Of a stretch of DNA of 64,000 bases, positions 11,590-22,470 are shown one piece after another (position 1 is the stretch's first letter; each line of letters opens with the position of its first letter). Source of the DNA: Anodontia alba. Lineage: Eukaryota; Mollusca; Bivalvia; Lucinida; Lucinidae. The stretch spans positions 55,160,684 through 55,224,683 of the forward strand of contig OZ024827.1 of NCBI GenBank assembly GCA_964016985.1, read 5' to 3'. The position numbers were made by a program, and so were the translations under genes. Below the pieces are notes generated by a model that worked only from the letters and a program-made list of their open reading frames with translations, was not told the origin of the DNA and did no database searches.

Positions 11590-11692
11590 AGCACATTGTC
11601 TATAGGTTAATGTATTGTGCAGTTAAAATAAAGTTTTTAAAAGTAAAACATATTTTAACTAGCAATACTTAACCTATAGATAAGAGAATCCC
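11590..11692. other. Internal complementary region of copy A
   Basis: Reads as the inverted left end (ending GTGCAGT), then TAAAAT (11624-11629), then the inverted right end (AAAGTTTTTAAAAGTAAAAC...). It is therefore the reverse complement of a right-end/left-end junction, as in DIRS elements. Confidence 0.75.
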
Positions 11693-11739
11693 ACATTCCG
11701 CCTGCGCAGCTCTGTTCTAATTGTTTCTATTGTTTTTTA

Positions 11740-11946
11740 TACATCAAAGAAACTGACACATGATCATTTCAGTGGGAAGAGTTACGTCACACAGGTAACT
11801 GCCTAAGGGACCTTCTGGATTAAGACTCTATAAGACGACTGAACTGTCATTTTTTTCTGTGGAAGGTGTGAAATACAGAATAGAATAGCACATTATCTAT
11901 AGGTTAAGTATTGCTATTTAAAATATGTTTTACTTTTAAAAACTTC
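11740..11946. repeat. Right terminal inverted repeat of copy A
   Basis: From the AAAGAAACTGACACATGATC region through GTTACGTCACACAGGTAACT and CTATAGGTTAAGTATTGC to CTTTTAAAAACTTC. It is the inverse of the left repeats seen at 15192, 36897 and 59511, with an extra roughly 26 nt at the outer edge compared with them. Confidence 0.8.
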
Positions 11947-14071
11947 AGGTTTTGTTCTCCTCAACTGAAAGGCAAATCGACTCGAAACTTGTTTGGGAGC
12001 ATTGGGGTGACTTGTAATTCTCTTACCCCCTTTTTTTGTAGATCAGAATTAGCTAAAATCGTTCCAATCCAATATCCAAGATAGCGGCATCTTGGATATT
12101 GGATTGGAACGATTTTAGCTATTGAAAATCTATTTTTTGTTTCTTCTCCTGAACCGAAAGGCCAATTGACTCGAAACTTGGTAGGAAGCATTGGGGTGAC
12201 TTGTAGAGCAAATATAGCTAAAATCATTCCGATCAGAAATCCAAGATGGGGGCAATGGTGGCCATCTTGAAAATCTAGTTTTCGCTTCTCCTGAACCGAA
12301 AGGCCAACCCAGCTAGCATTCTTTATAAATCTATAGCGGGCCGTTATCGGCCAGTCAGCCACCCTGACGGGCCGGTTACGGCCCGCTATAGATTTATGTA
12401 GAATGCTTACTGGGAATGGACTTGAAACTTGGTGGCCATGTTGAAAATCTATATTTCGCTTCTCCTGAACCAAAAGGCTAATGGACTTGAAACTTGGTAG
12501 GAAGCATCAAAAATAGCTAATATAGTTCCTATAGGAAATCCAAGATGGCTGCTATGGCGGCCATCTAGAAAATCTATTGTTTGCTTCTTCTCCTGAACCG
12601 AAAACCTAATTGACTCGAAACTTGGTAGGAAGCATCAGGGTGATTTGTACATCAAAAATAGCTAAAATCATTCCAATTGGAAATCCAAGATGGCCAACAT
12701 GGTGGTCACCTTGAAAATCTATTTTTTGCTTCTTCTGCTGAACCGAAAGGCCATTTGACTCGAAACTTGGTAGGAAGCATCAGGGTGACTTGTACATAAA
12801 AAAAAAGAGTAAAATTGGTTCTAATCAGAAATCTAAGATGGCCACCATGGGGGCCATCTTGAAAATCTATTTTTATCACTTCTTCTACTCTTGAAAGACC
12901 AATTGACTCGAACTTGGGTAGGAAGCATCGATGTGACATGTTGGTCAAAAATAGCTAAAATCGTTCCGATCGGAAATACAAGATGGCCGCCATCTTGAAA
13001 ATCTATTTTTCGCTTCTCCTGAACCGAAAGGCCAATTGACTTGAAACTTGGTAGAAAGCATCGGGGTGACTTGTAGATCAAAAATAGCTAAAATTATTCG
13101 GATTGGAATGGCGGCCATCTTGCAAATCTCCTGAACCTAAAGGCCAAGTGACTCGAAACTTGGTAGGAAGCATAGGGGTGACTTGTAGATCAAAAATAGC
13201 TAAAATTGTTCGGATCAGAAATCCAAGATGGCTGCCATGGAGACCATCTTGAAAATATCTATTTTTCACTTCTTCTCTTGAACCAAAAGGCCAATTGACT
13301 TAAAACTTGGTAAGAATCATCGAGTTGACTTGTAGATAAACAATATCTAAAATTGTTCCGATTGGAAATACAAGATGGCCGCCACAGTTGCCATCTTGAA
13401 AATCTATTTTTAACTTCTTCTCCTGAATAGAAAGGCCCATTGACTTGAAACTTGACAGGAAGTATTGGGGTGACTTGTAGATCAAAAATAGCTAAAATCA
13501 TTCTGATTGGATATCCAAGATGGTCGCTCTAGCAGCCATGTTGAAAATCTATTTTGAACTTTTTCTCCTGAACCAAAAGGGCAATTGACTCAAACTTCAT
13601 TGGAAGTATGGAGGTGACTTGTAGATCAAAAGTAGCTAAAATCATTCTAATTGGAGATCCAAGATATCTTGAAAATCAATATTGTACTTCTCTTTAATCG
13701 AAAGGCCAATTGACTCAAACTTACCTGGTAATCAGGTGAGCGATATAGGGCCATCTTGTCTTATATAGCCATTTGGGGAAAAACATTTGAAACTAGAAGG
13801 CCCAGGCCTTTGACATTTGGTACATACTTATATCTAGTGGACCTCTACCAAGATTGTTCACATTATAGCCCTGGGGTCAAAAATGGCCCTGCCCCAGGGT
13901 TCACTTGTTTTATATAGACTCATTTATTTAAAAATCTTATGTGAAACTAGAAGGCCAGGCCTTTGATATTTGATATGTCGCTTCAACTAGTAAACCTTTA
14001 TCAAGATACTCAAATTGCAGCCCTGGGGTCAAAAATGGCCCTGCCCGAGGGGTCACTTGTTATCTCAACCT
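11947..14071. repeat. HINE-like tandem array with inverted CAAGATGGC units
   Basis: About a dozen units of roughly 145 bp with the order CCAAGATGG...CCATCTTGAAAATCTA, CTGAACCGAAAGGCCAATTG, ACTCGAAACTTGGTAGGAAG and GTGACTTGTAGATCAAAAATA. An element 3' end occurs near 13733-13758 (CAGGTGAGCG plus a degenerate palindrome and CTTG). It is followed by two units of another type (GAAACTAGAAGGCC..., AGCCCTGGGGTC). An exact inverted pair CCAATATCCAAGATGC-like at about 12065-12105 forms a local palindrome. No genes. Confidence 0.8.
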
Positions 14072-14394
14072 GAGCACAATTGTGTTCATGGTGAGCTGTT
14101 ATGATTGGTCACCAACCATTTTCGTCATCTGTCCAATCACAATTTCTTTATTGTGTGGATTTTGATCAAGTTGGATAGATCCTTGGGTGGTCTTCTTTGA
14201 ATTTTATTGAAGATCAGACAAAAAATGAGCTCCACTTGCCATACATGGCATAGGTACTCCATTTATAGGACCATCATGTCACTCTTGAACATTATACAAA
14301 AATCTTAAAACAATCTACATATGTGAAACCTCAATATTAAGTATGCAGATCTGTTGGCTTAGGTGAGAGATATAGGACCATCATGGCCCTCTTG
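14072..14394. mobile_element. Short HINE-like element without tandem core
   Basis: The 5' start CTCAACCTGAGC...TCATGGTGAGCT hairpin matches the AGCTCACCTGAG lineage. The 3' end has GCTTAGGTGAGAG followed by the terminal palindrome AGGACCATCATGGCCCT and CTCTTG before TTTT. At about 320 bp it shows the termini of this lineage without the internal array. Confidence 0.65.
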
Positions 14395-14427
14395 TTTTCA
14401 AGATTCGTCCTGTTTATTGTCTAACTA

Positions 14428-14766
14428 CAGTTGACTCTGGTTATCTCGACCTCGCTTATCTCGAATAACCCCTTATCTCGAAGTGAAAATCTTGTCCCTG
14501 CCTACTCATGAAACTCTAACAACATCATTACATGTAAAAAATATTGTGGAAAAGAGGAGAAATTGCTCCTAAGCAGCAATTTCTCCTCTTTTCCACAATA
14601 TTTTCAATATATCTCTAACTTCAAGAGTCCAATTACACATATATTTGTTAAATGTGGTTAATCGAATTAGTTTTTCCTCAATTCTGCAAATCTGATATGT
14701 CGAAGTACGGATATCTCGAAGTATTTCAGAGAGTCCCTTGGAATTCCAGATAACGAGAGTGAACTG
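14428..14766. mobile_element. MITE with TA duplication and nested perfect hairpin
   Basis: TIRs CAGTTGACTCTGGTTATCTC and (right, reversed) CAGTTCACTCTCGTTATCTG, TA at 14426-14427 and 14767-14768. Internal TTATCTCGAA repeats are typical of a widespread invertebrate MITE type. At 14538-14604 it contains a near-perfect hairpin with about 30-bp arms (AGGAGAAATTGCT/AGCAATTTCTCCT) and a 7-nt loop. Confidence 0.85.
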
Positions 14767-15191
14767 TATTGTGTTTGGTGGATTCTGTCACTTGGTTGGG
14801 GAAGAGGGAGCTGGTTACTTTGCTTTGTTAGCTTACCTGAGCCGAAGGCTCACTGGTGAGCTTATAGTATGACTGGCCTCTATTGTCGTCCTTTGTTGTC
14901 TGTAGTCTGATGCTGTTGTCTGTCAACATTTTCAAACATCTTCTCCTCTGAAACCAAAGATTGAAGTAAAATTTCATGTGGAGCATCTATGGGATGGGGG
15001 AATGAAAGTTTGTTCACGGGGTCCAGGTCACATGACCAAGATGGCCGCTATACCCATATATGGTAAAAACCCTTCAAAAATCTCCCTAACCAGTAGGCCG
15101 ATTGTCATGAAACTTGGTATGTAGCATTGGGGACTCAAGCCAATCATAATTTGTTCAAATGATGAAACTTGGATGACCTTGATCTATTTTA

Positions 15192-15361
15192 ACTGCACAA
15201 TACATTAACCTATAGATAATGTGCTATTCTATTCTGTTTTCACACTTTCCACAGAAAAAACGACCCTTCAGTTGTAGTCTTAATCAAGAAGGTCCCTTAG
15301 GCAGTTACCTGTGTGATGTAACTCTTCCCGCTTAATTGATCATGTGTCAGTTTCTTTTCTG
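15192..15361. repeat. Left terminal inverted repeat of copy B
   Basis: Complementary to about 23775-23960 over roughly 165 bp (CTATAGATAATGTGCTATTC ... AGGTCCCTTAGGCAGTTACC ... ATCATGTGTCAGTTTCTTTT). The left repeat begins about 26 nt further in than the right one, an asymmetry also described for DIRS-1. Confidence 0.85.
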
Positions 15362-15892
15362 TGGACAAAGAAATTCAACAAGGATTTTTTACCTGTGAAA
15401 GAAATTCAGATTATTTCTTTTCCTCATGGATAAATTTCTGTATCCTTGTGTTTCTTTTGTTTCCTATGTCACTTCTTTCACTATCCATGTTATTATTTGA
15501 AAATTTAGATTGTCGATTTCATGTATTTATTGACTGGCCTTCTCGACATCCGTTTTCGCGACTCTCGCTATATCGGCACAACGCTCGTGTGCGGTCGGTT
15601 CGGAAGTCGTGTTTTTATATCCAAAATTTTAACTTGTTCTTTTTGTTCCAGGTTATTCAGCGATGTAACATGCTATACCTGGACTATTACTGCATATCTT
15701 GCAGAGAACTATGAGTTGGCAGAAGATTTCTATGGTGGAGAAGCTGATTAGTAAAGAACTTGTCAACCCTTATGAGTTATATGACAATTCTTTACTGATG
15801 GGACACCACCCCACATGGCTTTACTGCCCGGGGGTAAGACACATCTAGGTGGCATCTTATGGATACTTAAGTATCCAAAATAAGTCTGAGTC
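15362..15892 (+). other. 5' leader and remnant of ORF1 start (copy B)
   Basis: Aligns with D (59.72-60.25 kb) and C (37.07-37.6 kb). A conserved TTGTTCCAGG (AG at 15650-15651) preceded by a T-rich tract could be a 3' splice site. The following segment matches D's ORF1 start region (CACATGG...CTGCCCGGG...GGTGGCA) but has stops, so it is not coding here. Confidence 0.5.
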
Positions 15893-16460
15893 CACCAGGC
15901 ACCAGTCATCGGTCACCAGTCACCGGTCATTCATCATCAGCTTCACCAGGCACCAGTCACCAGGCATCCAGGCATAAAATCACTGGTCATTTCCTTACCA
16001 GTCACCGGTCATTCATTCACCGGGCATCCTGGCAAGGATAAAATTACCAGGCATTTATCACCAGTCACCGGTCATCCAGTCAATTATTCAAGGGTACTAG
16101 TGTCCGGTCATTGTGACGGATTACTAGTTACTTCTACCGGGCAACAGTTACAAGTACTAGTGTCCGGTCATTGTGTCGCATTATTAGTGACTTTTCACCA
16201 GGCAAACAGTTACGCGTACTAGTGTCCGGTCATTATGTCCAATTACTAGTATATACTACTGGGCAATAGTTACGAATACAAGTGTCCAGTCATCGTGTCG
16301 GATTACTAGTGATGTCTACCGGGCAAAAGTTACGAGTTCTAGTGTCCGGTCATTGCATCGGATTACTAGTGACTTTTCACTGAACAGTAGTTACGAAGAC
16401 TAGTGTCCGGTCATTGTGTTGGATTACTAGTGACTGGGTACTAGTGACTGAGTAGCAGTC
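15893..16460. repeat. Minisatellite, then ACTAGT-hairpin tandem units (copy B)
   Basis: First, CACCAGTCACCGGTCA-type units. From about 16090 to 16440, six units of about 60 bp of the form TACTAGTGTCCGGTCATTGT ... GGATTACTAGTGACTT. Each unit is itself a stem (ACTAGTGTCCG paired with CGGATTACTAGT). Confidence 0.8.
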
Positions 16461-18056
16461 ACTAGTCCCAGAACAATCTATTAATGTTCATAGAGCTTCA
16501 TAGACAAGTCAAGTCAATGGATACAGATTATAAAAAAACAGTGTTGGATTCGAATACCTAGTAACCCCTTATATAACAGAATTCTGTCCAGTCTTTTCCG
16601 AATTAGACTTAGAATTCTAAACAATTCATTGACTCATTACAGGAGTGTAATTCTGTTAATTACTTATGATTTCTGTCTTTCATTCGTTCGAAAGAGTTCA
16701 ACTTCGGATTTTTAGCAATTTTCATCGGGCAGTAGTTACGTATGCTAGTGTCGGATTACTAGTGACCGAGTAGTAGTCACTAGTCCTCGAACAACCTATT
16801 ACAGCAACATAGACAAGTCAAACTTTGGATTACAGGTTATAGAATGACAGCGTTGGGTTTGAATACCTCTTATATCGTAGAATTCTGTCCAGTCATTTCT
16901 GAATTAGACTTAGAATTCTAGATATATATATTTATCTTCGGTAAATGAATTAGAATTGTCGGTTACGATCAAATTCGCAGTTCATTGACCAAATATAGTA
17001 GGTGGTTCTATCTATATTTAAAATAACTTATGTTTCTTTTTATTCGCTGGAAAGAGATTAACTGGGTATTCACCTTATTTGGCTCCAAGGCAAAGGTGAA
17101 TTCCATAAAATTATCGTTATTTTCGAAGAAGAAAAATATACACAGAATTAATTTTTTTTTTCTTTTTCTCATACTAAGTTTTTTCTACATGCTCGTGATA
17201 CGTATCAGCTTGTAGTCTAGGGAATAACTTAGATATAGAAAGCAGCAGTCGATCCTCTCTGCTTTCTATTAATATTACATTCATGAAGTATCATCTAGAC
17301 AAATTAGATAACTGATCCTTAGTAATTAGGAATTAATTTATTACAATATATATATAATCTTCTTTAATTTTATGCTAAACTAACTTTTTATGTTAGATTG
17401 ACCTTTCTCGCTACATCCAAGGTCTAAATCTTACTAACACTATTGACCTTTCATGTTACGTTGCAGATCAAAAATCTTTCCTAAACAATTCTAACAGCAA
17501 TTTCTCAGTATTCAGTGCGTAACGACTATATGAATACTTGGTAGTAATTTCAACACTTCGTTCATTAAGCTAAGCTAAAGACAAGCTTTAGTTCTCAGAA
17601 TGGATACTATCCTACGATTAGGTTCAAGGAGACACATCCATTCAGATCCCATTTCTATTTATTTCTACCATACAATTTAGATGACTAAGAACTCATTTTC
17701 CTATCTTCGAATACAGAAATAATGAGTGGTTGTTCTTGCATATTTGGTTAAAGATGGAACGAATTATATCTTCAACCTATATGACTTCATATTAATAATA
17801 ATTACCTATATTATTTTAAATTAATACATGTTTTATCCTTGCGTCAGGAATCTTTGGTAACACAATATGAATTATTACTCTCTATGATTTACGCATAGAT
17901 CTCGAGAGTATATATATTTTCTTCCTGAATTTCGATACGAGCACGAAATCGAGTATTTCAGGAATTATCTATTGTCTAGAAATGGGTTTTTACACTATAC
18001 ATTTTCAATTCTAAAGTTTTTGAATGTTTATCTATAAATTATGGGCAGTCATTTTT
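16461..18056. other. Hairpin-chain interior of copy B (block 1)
   Basis: No genes. Stems include AGATTGACCT/AGGTCTAAATCT (about 17394-17433), ACTCATT/AATGAGT (about 17690-17727) and CTCTATG/CATAGATCTCGAGAG (about 17879-17908), shared with A and C. Confidence 0.6.
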
Positions 18057-19860
18057 AGCTCACCTGAGCTCTGCTCAGGATGAGCTATTGTGATCACTTT
18101 TCGTCCGTCGTCCGTCCGTCCGTGCATCCGTCCGTTAACATTTTCAAACGACTTCTCCTCTGAAGCTGCTGAGCCAATTTTGCTCAAATTTCATATGGAG
18201 CCTCCTTAGGGTGGGAGAACAAAAAATTGCTAAAATGGTTGCGGTCCGTTGACCAAGATGGCCGCCACGCCCATATATGGTAAAAACCTTTAAAAATCTT
18301 CTCCTCCAGAACCGAGAATGCCTTGGGGCTGAACTTATGCAGGAATCATCGGGGATGGGAGGTCTACCAAAATTGCTAAAAGAATTGTCGTACGTTGAAG
18401 TTTGACCTTTTTACGGCAAGGTCAAGTTTGCTTCCCTATGCATTTGTATGGGAAAAACCTTTAAAAATCTTCTTCTCCAAAACCGAGCATGCCTTATGGC
18501 TGAATCTTTGCATATATCATCGGGAACAGGAGGGCTACCAAAATTACTAAAATAATGGTCGTACATTGACATTTGACCTTTTTACGGTAAGGTCAATTTT
18601 GCTTCCTTATGCATTTGTATGGGAAAAATGTTCAGAATTTCAAACAACTTCTCCTCTGGAGCCTCTGGGCCAATTTTGCTCAAATTTCATATGGAGCCTC
18701 CTTAGTTAGGGGGAACAAAAGATTGCTAAAATGGTCACGGTTCGTTGACCAAGATGGCCACCATGCCCATATATGGTAAAAACCTTTAAAAATCTTCTTC
18801 TCTAGAACCGAGGATGCTTTGGGGCTGAATGTTTGCATAAGTCATCGGGGACGGGGGGTCTACCAAAGTTGCTAAAATAATGGTCATACATTGACATTCG
18901 ACCTTTTTACGGCAAGGTCAAGTTTGCTTCCTTATGCATTTGTATGGGAAAAAACATTTAAAAATCTTATTCTCCAAAACCAAGGATGGCTTGTGGCTGA
19001 ATCTTTGCATATATCATCTGGAACGGGCGGTCTACCAAAGTTGCTAAAATAATTGTCATACATTGACATTTAACCTTTTTACGGTGAGGTCAAGTTTGCT
19101 TCTGTAATCATTTGTATGGGCCCCATACATTTGTATGGAAAAAATGTTGATAATTTCAAATGGCTTTTCCTCTGAAGCCTCCGGGCCAGTGTTGCTCAAA
19201 TTTCATGCGGAGGCTCCGTGGGCAGGAGAATGAAAGATTGCTAAAATGTGTATGGTCCATTGATCAAAATGGCTGCCATGCCCATATATGGTAAAAACCT
19301 TTAAAAATCTTCTTCTCCATAACCAAATAAGCCCTGGGTCCTAATCTTTGCACAAATTATGGCGGACAGGAGATCTACCAAAATTGCTAAAATGATGGTT
19401 CTATGTTGACATTTGACCTTTTTACCTCCAAGGTCAAATTTGCTTCCCCATTTGTATGGGCCATATACATTTATATTGAAAGTATCGAAGTGACTTGTAG
19501 ATCAACAGTAGTTAAAATTGTTCTGATTGGAAATCTAAGGTGGCCATCATCTGGTTTGTAATATTTCCCTGCCACTGTGCTGTTTACATGTATAAAATCA
19601 TGATTCTTCAGAAACCACTTAGCCAATTTCCACCAAATTTCACATTAATCCTTCTGTTGAAATGTGATTGATAGTTTATTCAAATGATCATGCTTCATTG
19701 ACTGTCAGGCCCATATATTCTTCTTCAAAACTAAGAACTGCTCAAATGATGATATTTTCATTAGTTGCGATGATAGGATTGGAAAAATGTTGCATAACAT
19801 CTGCATGTCTGCAGTGGCTATGTCACTCAGGTGAGCAAACCTTGGCCCGTGGGCCTCTTG
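18057..19860. mobile_element. HINE-like element inside copy B
   Basis: The 5' end AGCTCACCTGAGC with inner hairpin GCTCAGGATGAGC follows TTTTT, then a (CGTC)n tract. Three higher-order units carry CAAGATGGCCGCC and CCATATATGG. The 3' end is CTCAGGTGAGC, palindrome GGCCCGTGGGCC and CTCTTG before TTT. The 11-bp inverted termini GCTCACCTGAG/CTCAGGTGAGC are exact. Confidence 0.78.
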
Positions 19861-20035
19861 TTTATCTTTATTTTCCTTGGACAGTCTTTCAGTCACGGTG
19901 AAGGACCTATCCTTTATACACTTTTAAACTGGTAAAGGTAGAGTTTTCCTTGCCCGAATAAAATAGTTACGCTTAATGATTTATTCATAGCAGGAATTTG
20001 CCCTAGTAGTATATTCTTAATTTGGTGTTTCTATA

Positions 20036-21537
20036 CTAGCGGAAAAAAGAAACTGTGCATGTATAAAAAATAAATTTTCTATAATTCTAAAATCCATTTA
20101 TGCTTGAAACTTTACACAAACATGATATGTATACTCCTTAACAATATCGATTGGTAAATAAGGTCCTTGCACATGCATTGCGTTGTCCTTGTGCACGTGC
20201 AAGATTAAGCATATTCGTGGCTAGCAATTAAATGTGAACGTCTTTACAATCTTTTTGACTCTTGTGTAAAACCATTTTATCCAAGTGAAACAGAAAAACA
20301 AATTTATTCCTCCTGAATGTGTTGGTAAGCAATGCCTAGACTCAACGAAGCTCAGCGCCACCAAGCGGTTGGCATGATTTGGGCTGGTGTATCCCAAAAT
20401 GAGGTTAGCAGACGGTTTGGCGTGCATAGGAACACGATTTCTGCTTTATGGAGACGTTATCAGCAATCTGCTAACACCAGGGACCGTCGCAGATCGGGAC
20501 GTCCACGTGTGACGTCATTACGGCAAGACACTTACATCCGTGTGACGCATCTTCGTAACCGACTTCAAACTGTTGCGTTGACGGCTAGAAGCATTCCTGG
20601 CTTGAGGAACATTAGTCCAAGAACCGTGAGAAACCGCTTGCGTGAACGGAACATTCGCCCTCGGCGTCCAGCAATCCGTCCAGTCCTACAGCAACGTCAC
20701 CGTGTTGCTCGCCTTGCATGGTGCAGGGCCCATCTTCGCTTTACTAGACGAGATTGGGCGCGTATCCTGTTCTCAGACGAGTCACGTTTCCACTTGGATA
20801 GCAGTGATGGTCGTTCCAGGGTATACCGTCGAGTTGGAGAACGGTACCAGGATAACTGTGTTGTTGAACGTCGTTTCTTTGGCGGGGGCAGTATAATGGT
20901 ATGGGGCGGAATAACAGGAAACGCAAGAACGCCTCTTGTGGTCATTAACGGAAATTTGACTGGTGCTCGCTACCGCGATGAGATTCTGCAAGCCCACGTC
21001 GTCCCGTTTGTGCGTCAACATGCCGTTACGCTTCAACACGACAACGCCAGACCACACATTGCACGCGTTGTGACTGATTTTCTTACTCAGCAGACTGTTA
21101 ATGTGTTGCCATGGCCTGCGGTATCACCAGACTTATCACCGATAGAGCACGCATGGGATGAGATGGAACGTCGTCTACGTCAGTTGCCAGATCAGCCAGT
21201 GACATTGGCTGAGCTTTCCCGCGCGTTAGTTCGCATCTGGAACGGCATTCCTCAGGCGTTTTTCACCAATCTTGTCGGATTCATGCGGCGGCGATGCAAC
21301 ACATGCATTACTGCTAACGGTGGACACACCAGATATTGACTTTGTGACATGGTGCTTGAGACATTTTTGATTTGTTGAGCCTTGGTAATGAAATGGGTCT
21401 TCTTTTCGCACTTTTGAATCCCTTGAACTTCGATGAAATGTGTATTGTTACAAATCTGAAATATATTATTACTGTCTGCTACGATGTTATTATTTTGTAT
21501 AACTTTTTACCAATGCACAGTTTCTTTTTTCCGCTAG
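20036..21537 (+). mobile_element. Tc1-like transposon, complete
   Basis: TIRs CTAGCGGAAAAAAGAAACTG continuing to GTGCAT, identical for 25 bp at both ends, TA at 20034-20035 and 21538-21539, 1502 bp. It sits in a TA of DIRS-like copy B; copy C shows the empty site (about 41373-41392). Intact ends plus an intact gene suggest a recent, possibly mobile copy. Confidence 0.93.
20332..21339 (+). CDS. Tc1-family transposase (DD34E), intact
   Basis: 335 codons, start ATGCCTAGACTC, stop TGA. Two N-terminal helix-turn-helix regions (about residues 5-48 and 63-110) joined by a GRPR motif (56-59), which bind the inverted repeats. The RNase H-like catalytic domain has D149 (FSDESRF), D237 (QHDNARPH) and E272 (SPIEHAWDEM), with 34 residues between the last two, the Tc1 signature. 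GGGSIMVWGG (184-193) is the usual glycine-rich stretch. The length is normal for the family and no motif is broken. It would cut and paste the surrounding 1.5-kb element at TA sites in the nucleus. About 295 bp of leader precede the start. G+C is clearly higher than the AT-rich DNA around it, consistent with recent arrival. Confidence 0.96.
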   Translation: MPRLNEAQRHQAVGMIWAGVSQNEVSRRFGVHRNTISALWRRYQQSANTRDRRRSGRPRVTSLRQDTYIRVTHLRNRLQTVALTARSIPGLRNISPRTVRNRLRERNIRPRRPAIRPVLQQRHRVARLAWCRAHLRFTRRDWARILFSDESRFHLDSSDGRSRVYRRVGERYQDNCVVERRFFGGGSIMVWGGITGNARTPLVVINGNLTGARYRDEILQAHVVPFVRQHAVTLQHDNARPHIARVVTDFLTQQTVNVLPWPAVSPDLSPIEHAWDEMERRLRQLPDQPVTLAELSRALVRIWNGIPQAFFTNLVGFMRRRCNTCITANGGHTRY

Positions 21538-21732
21538 TATATATCTATTCTCACTATTCCTAAATATTCGTGCAGAATAGTAACTCTATCTCTGAACCTA
21601 TAAGTTAAGTGTTATCAGAGATAATATATCAATATGATTGAATTAAATTCCTAGAGAATGTCTGTCGCCCAATTACATTCTTTCTAGACTTCTTTCCCTT
21701 TGTTGGGACATTCTGATTCTTCATTACAAAGT

Positions 21733-22470
21733 TAACCCATTTCTTGCCTTTCGCGACAATAGTCACGCTGGGGGGGGTCTGTCAACTCAAAAGCCTGTCA
21801 TACTTACAATATACCACATGCAACCATTCAGAGCAAGTGTTCTCATACAGGAGTGAACCTACTTTCATACAAACACGCCACTTTTCATTAGATAGTCAGG
21901 TGCTGGATTTTACCCACACTAAAAAAGACCGAGAATACCAAATTTCAAGCTGCCATTAATTTCAGCACTCACTTCAACAAATTGATCAGGCTTTTCTGGA
22001 AAAAAAGCCCATAACACCTGAATCATTTCCAGTGAGGAAGAAGTAGGAATAACAGTAGAACCTATGTATGTCACTCGTTTCATTCGCAATAGTACACAGT
22101 AGGCGCTGGGCTCTTGTAATTTTTTTTTTTTTTTTTAAGTGTCTTAAACGGTTCCCGGTTTACACATGACTGTCACGTGACTTTCTAGTCACGTGACCAT
22201 CCTTTCTCCGGTAAAATGGCCACCTAGGATCGGCAAATTATACGTGAAAATTTCATGAAAATCGAGGTAAAATTCAGGGGGTAATGACTTCTCAAGTAGA
22301 GGTACCCCCTCTTACGGGCCTGATTCATTTTATTTCCGGCAAGAGAAGGGTTAACAGAAAGCCGGACAAAAAATTAAAACCCAAAAAGTTAGCCCGAATT
22401 TGACGTTTTGGGGTTGTATTCGACACAAAAAATGCAAAACCACATTTTATATTTTTTTCTAGTTAATATT
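21733..22470. mobile_element. Unidentified insertion within copy B
   Basis: Copy A continues across this point (ATTCTGATTCGTCATT ... GCTTGGATACCATGA), whereas B carries about 700 extra bp between AGTTAA at about 21734 and AGTTAA at about 22463, which may be a target duplication. The segment contains a 17-18 T run, a tandem pair of GTCACGTGAC palindromes (22172-22181, 22188-22197) and no credible gene. Family not recognised. Confidence 0.5.

Larger units (their letters stand above)
1..11946 (+). mobile_element. DIRS-like non-autonomous element, copy A (left end outside window)
   Basis: The right half of a large element with the same interior as copies B and C. It contains the ACCAGTCACCGGTCA minisatellite at its start, a hairpin-rich AT-rich interior, an internal complementary region at 11590-11692 and a right terminal inverted repeat ending at 11946 (...AAAAACTTC). 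It has been expanded by later insertions: mariner (875-2158), two HINE-like elements (2237-3556, 3635-5047), a LINE (about 5048-7390), a MITE (7974-8148) and a SINE (10301-10549). No reverse transcriptase or recombinase belonging to the element itself is readable. Assignment to DIRS rests on the ITR plus internal complementary region layout, which is known for that group. Confidence 0.6.

Noticed and set aside
11961..13501. Overlapping minus-strand open frames of 60-170 codons with repeated LGFLIGTILAIFDLQVTP-like peptides
   Set aside because: They are translations of the 145-bp repeat array; the same peptides recur in 43.6-49.9 kb, the frames shift from unit to unit, and there are no start, splice or domain signs.
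15893..16460. CRISPR array
   Set aside because: Units are contiguous minisatellite and hairpin repeats without unique spacers, in an animal nuclear mobile element with no cas-like genes.
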